Shown piece after piece: positions 1 to 5,678 of a DNA stretch of 5,678 nucleotides (position 1 is its first letter; every line of letters starts with the position of its first letter). Under the pieces are notes generated by a model, which saw only the letters and a list, made by a program, of their open reading frames with translations, was not told the origin of the DNA and did no database searches. The stretch is from an uncultured Acetatifactor sp. (lineage in GTDB: Bacteria > Bacillota > Clostridia > Lachnospirales > Lachnospiraceae). The stretch covers positions 1-5,678 of the forward strand of contig CAKRRU010000137.1 in assembly GCA_934394515.1 (NCBI GenBank), in the 5' to 3' direction. A program made the position numbers and the translations under genes.

Positions 1-1
1 C

Positions 2-88
2 ACTTCTTTAGGGAATTCACACTCGGAGACGTTACAGCTGCCGGAAGGCATTCTGTCCGTTCCGGGAGTTCGTCCGGCTAGTAATTAA
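2..88 (+). CDS. Probable C-terminal end of an unidentified gene (partial)
   Basis: The reading frame is open from the window edge to a TAA at 86-88 and ends in ...LPEGILSVPGVRPASN. Its codons (CTG, CCG, GAA, GGC, TCC) resemble those of the neighbouring genes. I do not recognise the product. Another plus frame (1-81, ending TAG at 79) is also open but uses two AGG codons, and one minus-strand frame is open too, so the assignment is not secure. In favour of a plus-strand gene is the strong hairpin at 99-140, which has a U-rich 3' side on the plus strand and sits where two converging genes would share a terminator. No domain can be judged from 28 residues. Confidence 0.3.
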   Translation, partial: TSLGNSHSETLQLPEGILSVPGVRPASN

Positions 89-98
89 CTTTCAAGTT

Positions 99-140
99 AA
101 TATAAGAAGGGTGAGCTTTACAGCTCACCCTTCTTATATT
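99..140. terminator. Bidirectional hairpin terminator overlapping the 3' end of prs
   Basis: Bases 99-117 and 122-140 are perfect reverse complements (19 bp), with a 4-base loop at 118-121. On the plus strand the right arm runs into ATATTTT, a good U-rich tail; on the minus strand the tail (ATATTAACTT) is weaker. The stem contains the last codons of prs, and the prs stop codon (118-120) lies within the loop. A second small palindrome, TTAACTTTCAAGTTAA, abuts it at 85-100. It most likely stops both prs transcription and that of the converging gene to the left. Confidence 0.8.
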
Positions 141-1302
141 TTGCAACGATATTCTGGATTCTCTCATTAGGATTCAACAGATCACTGATGGAAGAATCAT
201 GATTCAGTGTGTCGATGATGTAAGCAATGTACTTACTCATATCACAGTTGATGTACCATTCTCTCTGGAGCAGCTCCGGAGTCTGGTAGATCAGGTTAGT
301 GGTCAGGACTTTATCGATGATACCGTTCTCGTAAGCCTTATCGAACTTGTCCAGCCCGTTGGTGAAGAGACCGAAGGTGGAGAAGACGAAGATCTTATTT
401 GCCTTGCGCTCCTTCAGAGCAGCGGCTACTTCCAGCATGCTTTCGCCGGAGGAGATCATATCATCAATGATGATCATATCCTTGCCCTCTACGCTGGTGC
501 CCAGGAACTCATGAGCTACGATGGGGTTGCGTCCGTTGACAATCTTGGTGTAATCTCTTCTCTTATAGAACATACCCATATCCAGACCGAGAACGTTGGC
601 AATATAAATGGCACGTCCCATTCCGCCTTCATCCGGGCTGATGACCATCATGTGACTGGAATCCAGCTGCAGATCCTTAACATTGCGAAGCAGACCCTTG
701 ATGAACTGATATGCGGGCTGTACGGTCTCGAATCCGTGCAGGGGAATGGCATTCTGTACACGGGGGTCATGAGCATCGAAAGTGATGATATTGTCTACAC
801 CCATGCTTACCAGTTCCTGCAAAGCAAGTGCGCAGTCCAGAGATTCACGGGAAGTTCTCTTATGCTGACGGCTCTCATACAGGAAAGGCATGATCACAGT
901 GATACGACGGGCTTTACCGCCCACGGCTGCGATGATGCGCTTCAGATCCTGATAATGGTCATCGGGAGACATATGGTTCTCGCTGCCGCACAGAGAATAG
1001 GTCATGGAGTAGTTCAGGACATCTACCAGCAGATAAAGGTCGGTACCGCGAACGGATTCCAAAATCTGTCCTTTGGCTTCACCGGAACCGAAACGGGGTA
1101 CTTTTGCATCCAGGAGATAGGAATCTCTCTGATAACCTGCAAAGGCCAGGGACTCTTTGTGCTCACTTTCTCTCTCTGCTCTCCATTTTACAAGATACTG
1201 GTCTACCTTTTCACCCAGGGGTTTGCAGCCGGGCAGGGAAATAATGCCCAGAGAGCCGACGGGGATAGTCTCCAGATTTCTTTTTTCTTCACGATTCGCC
1301 AT
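118..1302 (-). CDS. prs: Ribose-phosphate pyrophosphokinase (PRPP synthase), long divergent type
   Basis: Transfers pyrophosphate from ATP to ribose 5-phosphate, making PRPP for purine, pyrimidine, NAD, histidine and tryptophan synthesis in the cytoplasm. The 394-residue protein has the family landmarks in order: SLPGCKPLGEKV (22-33), the ESVRG segment (82-86), an ATP-site RQHKR (145-149) where RQDRK is usual, FDAHD with metal-site His178, SPDEGGMGRA (222-231), the flexible loop KRRDYTK (247-253) and the PRPP-binding loop IIIDDMISSGES (277-288). Typical bacterial enzymes have about 315 residues; the extra length includes an insertion near 40-68 and a longer segment near 98-118. The start is ATG at 1302, with GTGAGG nine bases upstream; the in-frame GTG at 1317 is part of that ribosome binding site. 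It is the last gene of the likely primosome operon, 54 bp after the helicase loader. Function is strongly supported; kinetics and regulation of this variant are not visible. Confidence 0.95.
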   Translation of the reverse strand: MANREEKRNLETIPVGSLGIISLPGCKPLGEKVDQYLVKWRAERESEHKESLAFAGYQRDSYLLDAKVPRFGSGEAKGQILESVRGTDLYLLVDVLNYSMTYSLCGSENHMSPDDHYQDLKRIIAAVGGKARRITVIMPFLYESRQHKRTSRESLDCALALQELVSMGVDNIITFDAHDPRVQNAIPLHGFETVQPAYQFIKGLLRNVKDLQLDSSHMMVISPDEGGMGRAIYIANVLGLDMGMFYKRRDYTKIVNGRNPIVAHEFLGTSVEGKDMIIIDDMISSGESMLEVAAALKERKANKIFVFSTFGLFTNGLDKFDKAYENGIIDKVLTTNLIYQTPELLQREWYINCDMSKYIAYIIDTLNHDSSISDLLNPNERIQNIVAKYKKGEL

Positions 1303-1356
1303 TGTGGTGATCCTCACTTTCTGATTCTGTATGTTGGTCGATTACGAAACTTGTGA

Positions 1357-2349
1357 TTAATTGTCAGATGCATTTTGCATACGCTTTTTGCACATACGGA
1401 TATCGGGACCGGTCAGCTTACACAGGTCATAATGACTTGTGATACGGGAAAATACCCGGTCGGAATATCGGTCACGCAGCTCCTCCAGACTTAAGTTGGT
1501 AGAAATGATCGTGGCTTTTTTTCGCAGATCTCTTTCATTGAGACAGGAAAACAGCTGAGAAGCGACGAAAGTATTCGTCAATTCTGTACCAAGATCATCG
1601 ATGATCAAAAGATCACAGTTATATAAATCCTCATAGAATCCGGATAAAGCATCTTTTGACTTAGAATCAAAAGAATAACGTGCAAGGGTATCAAATAACC
1701 CGGAAGAACTGAAATAGATCACGGAATGACCGCGTTCCAATAATTCTTTGGCGATACATCCCGATAAGAAGCTCTTGCCAGTACCTACTGTACCATAAAA
1801 GAATAGATTGTGGTAGTGTTGTTTGAAGTTTTGTACAAAATTGTGACAAAGATTCACACATTTTTCAAAACGGAGTAAATCTTCTCCCTGATAGTATTCG
1901 TAAGAAAGATTGGAAAAATTCTCAGAAGCGATCATTTCGCGAATATGGGATTGCTCATAGAGAATATCCAATTCCTGCTGATGGAAACAATGACATTTTT
2001 GGCGGAGACCGTTTTCACTTTCGATATAGCCTGTATCCCGGCAGTCCGGACAGGTATAGACAGGCTCCAGATAATCCGAAGGATATCCGGCGGATGCAAG
2101 CAATTCCTTCTTTTGCCGGGAAATCTCTTTCAGAGAGGAACGCAGCCGGGTAAGAGCCTCATCGTCACCGTTCAGCAAAAGCTTTGCCTGCGCTACCGAA
2201 AGCTCGCCGACGGATTCGTCCAGCTTCCCGTACTCCGGAAGCTTTGTATAGACTTCCTGCCGCCTTTGTTCGGCCAGGTGACGGTTGCGGTCTCTGGTCT
2301 GTTCGTAACCCTTCATAATAAAGTTATATTGTGCATTTGTCAGTGACAC
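1357..2349 (-). CDS. dnaI: DnaI/DnaC-type AAA+ replicative helicase loader
   Basis: ATPase that loads the replicative helicase onto single-stranded DNA at origins and stalled forks. In its 330 residues, an N-terminal helical, probably helicase-binding region (about 1-95) is followed by a likely zinc site (C100, C103, C119, C121; CPDC...CHC) and an AAA+ domain. The AAA+ domain has Walker A GTVGTGKS (186-193), Walker B LLIIDDLG (247-254), sensor I STN (283-285) and a candidate arginine finger in RVFSRI (298-303). This order matches Bacillus DnaI; Escherichia coli DnaC and IstB share the ATPase core but usually lack this zinc arrangement. The start is GTG at 2349, with a strong AAGGGGAG six bases upstream, and the protein then opens MSLTNAQY. 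It lies 20 bp after the DnaD-domain gene, as expected for co-translated partners. An IstB transposition helper is unlikely because there is no transposase and the zinc motif is present. Confidence 0.92.
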   Translation of the reverse strand: MSLTNAQYNFIMKGYEQTRDRNRHLAEQRRQEVYTKLPEYGKLDESVGELSVAQAKLLLNGDDEALTRLRSSLKEISRQKKELLASAGYPSDYLEPVYTCPDCRDTGYIESENGLRQKCHCFHQQELDILYEQSHIREMIASENFSNLSYEYYQGEDLLRFEKCVNLCHNFVQNFKQHYHNLFFYGTVGTGKSFLSGCIAKELLERGHSVIYFSSSGLFDTLARYSFDSKSKDALSGFYEDLYNCDLLIIDDLGTELTNTFVASQLFSCLNERDLRKKATIISTNLSLEELRDRYSDRVFSRITSHYDLCKLTGPDIRMCKKRMQNASDN

Positions 2350-2369
2350 GATTTACTCCCCTTTGACTG

Positions 2370-3479
2370 TTAATTGCTTAAAATTTCTTTTTCCAGAGCG
2401 GCAAAGTCATAGCTGTTCTGGGCAAACTGTGTAAAACGATTGGAAGATCCGCCGGAAGCGGGCTTTGCGGTCTTTGCGGTCTTTTTCTTCTGGAAGGACT
2501 CGTCAAGCTGCTGGATGTCGGATTTATGATGGACACCTGCTTCCCGCCAGCTGTTCAGGATGCCTTCCGCATATTCAAAGCGGTGCTTGTCGGTAGCGAG
2601 AGAGCTGCGCTCACAGGCTTCCAGTATAATATCGGCACTAAAACCGTAATCTCTGATCCAGCGATTGATGAACTCCAGCTCTTTGGAAGTGGGAGCGGTA
2701 GTGCGCCCAAGACTATTCATGATAGAGTAGACACTCTTATCATATTTGGTCGAGAATTTCTGCGCCTGCTTGGGGGTGGTGATCCCTTCTTCCGCCCAGT
2801 TGACGGCTACTTTTTCTATGTATTTGAAATCTTTTTTGCCGCGTTCCACACAGTATTGCAGAAGATAATCAATAAGATCCTCTGAAAAATGCAGGACATC
2901 GGTGAAGAACAGGATCGTTTTGATCTCGGAAGGGGTCAGAGGCTTTCCGATATAAGCTTCTGCGATAAATAGAAGCTGGGAAGTTTCTTCGCGTTCCTTG
3001 AATTCACGCAACTGATCCAGAGAGTATGTGGGCTTGGTATAAGTGTGCGGTTCCTGCGGGGCTGCGGCAGCTATGGAAGAAACTGCGGTACCGGCGGTGG
3101 GAAGTACAGTGACACCTGCAGGTGCGCTCTGTACGGGTCCGGAGGTCAGCAGAACATTATGCTGGGAAACTGGTGCAGTCTGAGCACTCAGATCACGAAG
3201 GTGGATGCCTACCAGAGTTTTATTTTCATCAAAATCAAGATCCAGGATCTGCTGCTTCTCCCAATATTTCAATGCACGGATCACATCTTTTTCCGTATGG
3301 TTGAACTTGTCCGCGATTCCGGACACACTGATAGCCTGATCCGCATTTAACATGCGCAGCAGATAAAAATAGACCTTCAGCTGTGCGTCATTGGCATCCT
3401 TCATATATTCATCAATAAACAGATTGGATACTACCGTAGAATCTGCATAATTATCTTTATAGAGCGCTATCCGTGCCAT
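2370..3479 (-). CDS. DnaD-domain primosome protein (two DnaD_2 repeats, DnaB-of-Bacillus-like layout)
   Basis: Helps recruit the helicase loader to DnaA-opened DNA. The 369-residue protein starts with a winged-helix-like region (about 15-97), followed by an Ala/Pro/Thr-rich linker (about 99-148). Two copies of the DnaD/DnaB C-terminal domain come next, each with the diagnostic Y-x3-I-x3-W: YIEKVAVNW (220-228) and YAEGILNSW (303-311). A Lys/Ala spacer leads to a tail NRFTQFAQNSYDFAALEK, of a type often seen in DnaD-like proteins. One winged helix plus two C-terminal repeats is the layout of Bacillus subtilis DnaB, whose gene also precedes dnaI, so this may be its counterpart rather than a strict DnaD; that is inference. 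The start is ATG at 3479, with AGAAGG eleven bases upstream. An in-frame TTG at 3488 lies only two bases from that site and was rejected. It is probably first in the operon. Confidence 0.9.
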   Translation of the reverse strand: MARIALYKDNYADSTVVSNLFIDEYMKDANDAQLKVYFYLLRMLNADQAISVSGIADKFNHTEKDVIRALKYWEKQQILDLDFDENKTLVGIHLRDLSAQTAPVSQHNVLLTSGPVQSAPAGVTVLPTAGTAVSSIAAAAPQEPHTYTKPTYSLDQLREFKEREETSQLLFIAEAYIGKPLTPSEIKTILFFTDVLHFSEDLIDYLLQYCVERGKKDFKYIEKVAVNWAEEGITTPKQAQKFSTKYDKSVYSIMNSLGRTTAPTSKELEFINRWIRDYGFSADIILEACERSSLATDKHRFEYAEGILNSWREAGVHHKSDIQQLDESFQKKKTAKTAKPASGGSSNRFTQFAQNSYDFAALEKEILSN

Positions 3480-3529
3480 AACACACAATACCTTCTTTCA
3501 CAAATCGTTCCTTTTTCAAAGTAAGACCA

Positions 3530-3565
3530 AGTATAGCATAAGACCTGTGAAAAAGAAATAGTCAA
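3530..3565 (-). promoter_or_regulatory. Candidate promoter of the primosome-prs operon
   Basis: The minus strand carries an extended -10, TGC-TATACT (-10 at 3530-3535), about 50 bp upstream of the DnaD-domain gene. TTGACT at 3560-3565 is a good -35 hexamer but lies 24 bp from that -10. With TTGACT the better-spaced option is TATGCT at 19 bp; with TATACT the extended TG must stand in for a weak -35. One of the two is likely the sigma-A promoter, giving a leader of roughly 40-50 nt. The DnaA-box cluster begins about 50 bp upstream of TTGACT. Confidence 0.55.
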
Positions 3566-3707
3566 TTTGCCGGAAAACCTTGTAAACACTGGGCTTTTGG
3601 AGCATCGGACAAAAATGTGGAAACGGTGGATATTGTGGATATTGTAAAACGATGTATCGGAAAAACCCTATATATCAACAAATTATTGTCAAAAAGCGAC
3701 ATAAAAT

Positions 3708-3775
3708 TATCCACAGGGTAAGAATAAAATATCCACAGTAAGAACGGGGATAATCCCCGGTTCTTACTGTGGATA
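3708..3775. repeat. Three copies of a 15-bp unit TATCCACAGTAAGAA, two direct and one inverted
   Basis: Copy 1 is 3708-3724 (TATCCACAGGGTAAGAA, with two extra G), copy 2 is 3730-3744 (exact) and copy 3 is the exact reverse complement at 3761-3775. Each unit contains most of a DnaA box plus GTAAGAA. Copies 2 and 3 form the stem of the murC hairpin; copy 1 could pair with copy 3 instead, with a two-base bulge. Confidence 0.85.
3730..3775 (-). terminator. Rho-independent terminator of murC
   Basis: Left arm 3730-3750 pairs with right arm 3754-3775 over 21 bp, with one unpaired base, a GC-rich top (GGGGA/TCCCC) and the 3-base loop TAA. On the minus strand it begins 10 bases after the murC stop codon and is followed by a U-rich ATTTTATT, while the plus-strand side has no T run. 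It therefore points to termination of murC, and the primosome operon needs its own promoter. The base of the stem is made of two inverted DnaA-like boxes. Confidence 0.8.
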
Positions 3776-3785
3776 ATGTGGACAA

Positions 3786-5183
3786 CTAATTTCCAAGCAG
3801 GTTTTCGCCGATTTTTACTACATCTCCGGCGCCCATAGTTATCAACAGGTCGCCGTTTATGCAATTTTCTAATAAAAAGTTTTCAATCTCATCAAAAGAA
3901 GGAAAATAGTAACATTCATGTCCGAGCGCCCGGATCTCCGCCTGCAGAGTTTCGGAGCTGATCCCCAGGGTGTCGGTCTCACGGGCTGCATAGATATCTG
4001 CAAGGACTACCTTGTCGGCCAGACTTAAAGCTTTGGCAAAATCCTTCATAAATGCCTTGGTTCTGGTGTAAGTGTGAGGCTGGAAGACACACCAGAGGGT
4101 CTTATGCGGATAATTGGCCGCTGCATGCAGGGTAGCCGCGATCTCTGTAGGATGATGCGCATAGTCATCGATGATGGTAACACCGCCGATGGTACCCTTG
4201 TATTCGAATCTGCGGTCTGTGCCGGTGAAACCGTGCAGGGCAGAAACGGTGACCTTGCGGTCGATCTCTAACAGGTCGGCCAGAGCGATGGAAGCAATGG
4301 CATTGCACACATTATGTTCTCCGGGAACCTGCAGGGAAAAGATACCGGATGCTTCCCCGTGGCAGTGAAGCACAAAGGAAGGATGCCCGAACTCATCATA
4401 AGCAATATCCGAAGGATAATAATCCGCGGAAGAACCGTCACTGTTGACAGCTTCTTTATTAAAAGTAATCACGCGGCAGGCGAGATCTGCGGTGATCTCC
4501 GACAATCTGCCGATAGCACCGTTGATGATCAGACAGCCGTCAGCGGGAAGAAGCTTTGCAAACTTGTGGAACGAATTCCGGATGTCCTCCAGATCCTTGA
4601 AAAAGTCCAGATGATCCTCCTCGATATTCAGGATCATACCGATCTTGGGGAAAAAGCTCAAAAAGCTGTTGGTATACTCACATGCTTCCGTAACGAACAG
4701 GTCGGTACTGCCGACACGGATGTTGCCTCCGATGCTTTTTAACATGCCGCCGATGGAAAGGGTGGGATCTGTACCGGCATGCAGCAGGATCTCGCTGACC
4801 ATGGAGGTTGTGGTCGTCTTGCCGTGGGTGCCGCTGATGGCGATAGGGGTTTTGTAATTCTGCATGATCTCTCCCAGGAGCTGGGCTCTGGTGAGATGTG
4901 CGATCCCCTTTTCCATTGTGGCGATATATTCGGGATTATCCTTGTGGATCGCACTGGTAAATACGACACAATCGATATCATCGGTAATATTCCCGGCACG
5001 TTGTCCATAAAATACATTGATCCCCTTTCTCTCCAGACTTTCGGTAAGGGGGCTTTTGGAACGGTCGGAACCGGACACGCGGAAACCGGCATCTTTGAGA
5101 ATCTCTGCAAGACCGCTCATGCTGATACCGCCGATACCTACAAAATAAATGGACGAGGGGTGATTAAAGTCTATCTGATACAT
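3786..5183 (-). CDS. murC: UDP-N-acetylmuramate--L-alanine ligase
   Basis: Cytoplasmic ATP-dependent ligase that adds L-alanine to UDP-N-acetylmuramic acid, the first step of the peptidoglycan stem peptide. The 465 residues are normal for the family. Visible landmarks in order: the N-terminal Rossmann glycine motif GIGGISMSGLA (16-26), SGSD (37-40), the ATP loop SGTHGKTTTT (117-126), EACEY (166-170), NIEEDHLDFF (186-195) of the central Mur ligase domain, GTDRRFEYKG (321-330), DDYAHHPTEI (339-348) and FQPHTYTRTK (367-376) in the C-terminal domain. The HHPTEI and HTYTRT motifs separate MurC from MurD, MurE and MurF. The start is ATG at 5183, with AAGGAAG about seven bases upstream. It appears monocistronic: its promoter lies in the divergent region and a strong hairpin follows the stop. 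No other cell-wall gene is in the window. Confidence 0.97.
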   Translation of the reverse strand: MYQIDFNHPSSIYFVGIGGISMSGLAEILKDAGFRVSGSDRSKSPLTESLERKGINVFYGQRAGNITDDIDCVVFTSAIHKDNPEYIATMEKGIAHLTRAQLLGEIMQNYKTPIAISGTHGKTTTTSMVSEILLHAGTDPTLSIGGMLKSIGGNIRVGSTDLFVTEACEYTNSFLSFFPKIGMILNIEEDHLDFFKDLEDIRNSFHKFAKLLPADGCLIINGAIGRLSEITADLACRVITFNKEAVNSDGSSADYYPSDIAYDEFGHPSFVLHCHGEASGIFSLQVPGEHNVCNAIASIALADLLEIDRKVTVSALHGFTGTDRRFEYKGTIGGVTIIDDYAHHPTEIAATLHAAANYPHKTLWCVFQPHTYTRTKAFMKDFAKALSLADKVVLADIYAARETDTLGISSETLQAEIRALGHECYYFPSFDEIENFLLENCINGDLLITMGAGDVVKIGENLLGN

Positions 5184-5260
5184 GTTGACACTTCCTTAAT
5201 ATAATGAGTTGCCTGAAATAGGAGTCCGTATCGGGTCTTACGTGAACCGTTCCCTGAATC

Positions 5261-5280
5261 GGATTTCCCCGGGGGGATCC
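5261..5280. repeat. GC-rich quasi-palindrome in the murC leader
   Basis: GGATTTCCCCGGGGGGATCC reads as an inverted repeat with two off-pairs (T opposite G), set in otherwise AT-rich DNA. It would be transcribed in the 5' leader of murC. There is no loop, so as RNA only the outer parts could pair locally; a protein-binding site is equally possible. Function is unknown. Confidence 0.4.
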
Positions 5281-5309
5281 CATATCTTGTAATGGCATTA
5301 ATTACTTAC

Positions 5310-5338
5310 ATTATATACATAGGAACGAAAAAAAACAA
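5310..5338 (-). promoter_or_regulatory. Probable sigma-A promoter of murC
   Basis: The minus strand has a perfect TATAAT (5310-5315) with TTGTTT (5333-5338) 17 bp upstream, within a run of eight T. Transcription would begin near 5303, giving a leader of about 120 nt, long for a housekeeping gene. An odd palindrome, TAATGGCATTA (5290-5300), lies just downstream of the predicted start site and could be an operator, but this is weak. Confidence 0.6.
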
Positions 5339-5500
5339 TCCGTATACTGGAATTTGAAAAAATGTGTAAGTTTACAATTATTTGAAAACACGCCTGCCGG
5401 AAACTGGTAGAAATTTACAAAAAGATCTTTGAAGTAGAAACAATTATGTAAAAAATGGATATAAAAATGGTAAAAAGACAAAAAATCCTAGTAATAAATA

Positions 5501-5529
5501 TTCACTTTCAAGCATTCGTGTGATATAAT
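5501..5529 (+). promoter_or_regulatory. Extended -10 sigma-A promoter of glgC
   Basis: TGA-TATAAT at 5521-5529 is a consensus extended -10. TTCACT (5501-5506), four of six matches to TTGACA, is 17 bp upstream. Start of transcription is expected near 5536, leaving a leader of about 110 nt before glgC. In that leader only weak hairpins are visible, such as AAATAG with CTATTT near 5590-5610. Confidence 0.7.
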
Positions 5530-5646
5530 CAGTTTATCACATCCGAGAGGAAGAACATACGATTTTCCGAAACGGACAGATGCATCAGAAATAGCCGTAT
5601 AAGACTATTTATTACAACAGGTGGAAGGCTAGATAGAGGTGAGGAT

Positions 5647-5678
5647 ATGATTAAGAAAGAAATGATAGCCATGCTATT
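5647..5678 (+). CDS. glgC: Glucose-1-phosphate adenylyltransferase, N-terminal start only (partial)
   Basis: Ten complete codons, MIKKEMIAML, run off the window edge. This matches the opening of clostridial GlgC, which usually continues into the nucleotide-binding LLAGGQGSRL; the last two bases (TT) allow the expected leucine. The enzyme makes ADP-glucose from glucose 1-phosphate and ATP, the first committed step of glycogen synthesis. The start ATG follows AGAGGTGAGG, a strong ribosome binding site, and an extended -10 promoter about 120 bp upstream. The gene is divergent from murC. Identity rests on ten residues and recall of the family, so it is probable rather than certain. A glgD partner downstream would be typical, but lies outside the window. 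Confidence 0.75.
   Translation, partial: MIKKEMIAML

Larger units (their letters stand above)
3616..3785. promoter_or_regulatory. Cluster of seven DnaA-box-like 9-mers
   Basis: Compared with the consensus TTATCCACA, the boxes are as follows. On the minus strand: 3616-3624 (GTTTCCACA, two mismatches), 3625-3633 (ATATCCACC, two) and 3634-3642 (ATATCCACA, one), which abut exactly. On the plus strand: 3707-3715 (TTATCCACA, perfect) and 3729-3737 (ATATCCACA, one), spaced 22 bp. On the minus strand again: 3768-3776 (perfect) and 3777-3785 (TTGTCCACA, one), also abutting. The 64-bp stretch between the first three and the rest is about 70% AT. The last box touches the murC stop codon. The cluster lies between murC and the primosome operon promoter. 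DnaA binding is inferred from sequence only; roles could include repression of the operon, titration of DnaA or assistance to initiation. Confidence 0.75.
5184..5646. other. Divergent intergenic region between murC and glgC
   Basis: 463 bp without a credible gene. It holds the murC leader and promoter on the left (5184-5338), an A-rich stretch (about 5339-5500), and the glgC promoter and leader on the right (5501-5646). The A-rich stretch has small repeats: TGTAAGTTTACA (5 bp arms around GT, near 5365-5376), ACAATTAT twice (5374-5381 and 5440-5447), and AAAAATGG twice, 12 bp apart (5451 and 5463). No RNA gene, riboswitch or transposon end was recognised. Confidence 0.7.

Noticed and set aside
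1303..1317. Upstream GTG start for prs (adding MRITT)
   Set aside because: This GTG is part of the GTGAGG ribosome binding site for the ATG at 1302, so the shorter start fits better.
199..1356. Long plus-strand open frame (385 codons) opposite prs
   Set aside because: It is the antisense shadow of a well-identified prs gene, has no recognisable domain and lacks a convincing ribosome binding site.
3616..3785. Calling the region the chromosomal origin oriC
   Set aside because: Box density and an AT-rich spacer are suggestive, but dnaA, dnaN and rpmH are absent and I see no clear DnaA-trio motif; only a DnaA-box cluster can be supported.
3839..3847. Extra DnaA-like box TTATCAACA inside murC
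   Set aside because: One mismatch falls in the CCACA core and it lies in conserved coding sequence for MurC, so it was left out of the cluster.
3562..3864. Minus-strand open frame of 100 codons between murC and the primosome gene
   Set aside because: It overlaps the end of murC out of frame and runs through the terminator hairpin and DnaA boxes; its composition is that of non-coding DNA.
4739..5110. Open frames overlapping murC on both strands
   Set aside because: All are out-of-frame shadows of murC, which has complete Mur ligase motifs across the region.
5520..5545. Possible DnaA box at TTATCACATCC in the glgC leader
   Set aside because: It lacks one C of the TTATCCACA core; the spacing of the bases does not fit a box.

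Overview
The window looks like chromosome from a low-GC Gram-positive gut-type clostridium, most likely family Lachnospiraceae. This is an inference from protein style: a long PRPP synthase of about 394 residues with an unusual insertion, a DnaD-domain primosome protein next to a DnaI-type helicase loader, a MurC of the usual clostridial type, and the opening residues MIKKEMIAML of a GlgC. Nothing in the window looks like a phage, an insertion sequence or a CRISPR array.

Layout from left to right. Positions 1-88 probably hold the C-terminal end of an unidentified plus-strand gene. It converges on prs, and a near-perfect 19-bp hairpin (99-140) separates the two. On the minus strand, reading from right to left, three genes form a probable operon from a promoter near 3530-3565: a DnaD-domain primosome protein (3479-2370), a DnaI/DnaC-type helicase loader (2349-1357) and PRPP synthase prs (1302-118). 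The gaps are 20 bp and 54 bp, and I see no terminator between them. Next comes an intergenic region of about 300 bp (3489-3785) with a dense cluster of DnaA-box-like 9-mers, part of which is built into the apparent terminator of murC. murC (5183-3786) is also on the minus strand and has its own promoter about 130 bp upstream. A 463-bp AT-rich divergent region follows, and the last 32 bases are the start of glgC on the plus strand, with a good extended -10 promoter and a strong ribosome binding site.

How the genes fit together. The DnaD-domain protein and the ATPase loader should act together to place the replicative helicase on DNA melted by DnaA; the pair resembles the dnaB-dnaI gene pair of Bacillus subtilis. 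prs at the operon end supplies PRPP for nucleotide synthesis. MurC starts the peptide stem of peptidoglycan, and GlgC starts glycogen synthesis; these two are neighbours rather than partners.

The most noteworthy signal is the DnaA-box cluster at 3616-3785. It has seven 9-mers with at most two mismatches to TTATCCACA, two of them perfect. They are arranged as abutting head-to-tail groups of three and two, plus a pair 22 bp apart, around a spacer of about 70% AT. It lies upstream of the primosome operon and suggests DnaA control of helicase-loader genes, a DnaA-titration site, or an origin-related element. No dnaA gene is in the window, so I do not call it oriC. The remaining genes are ordinary housekeeping genes, and I found no clear new multi-gene system.
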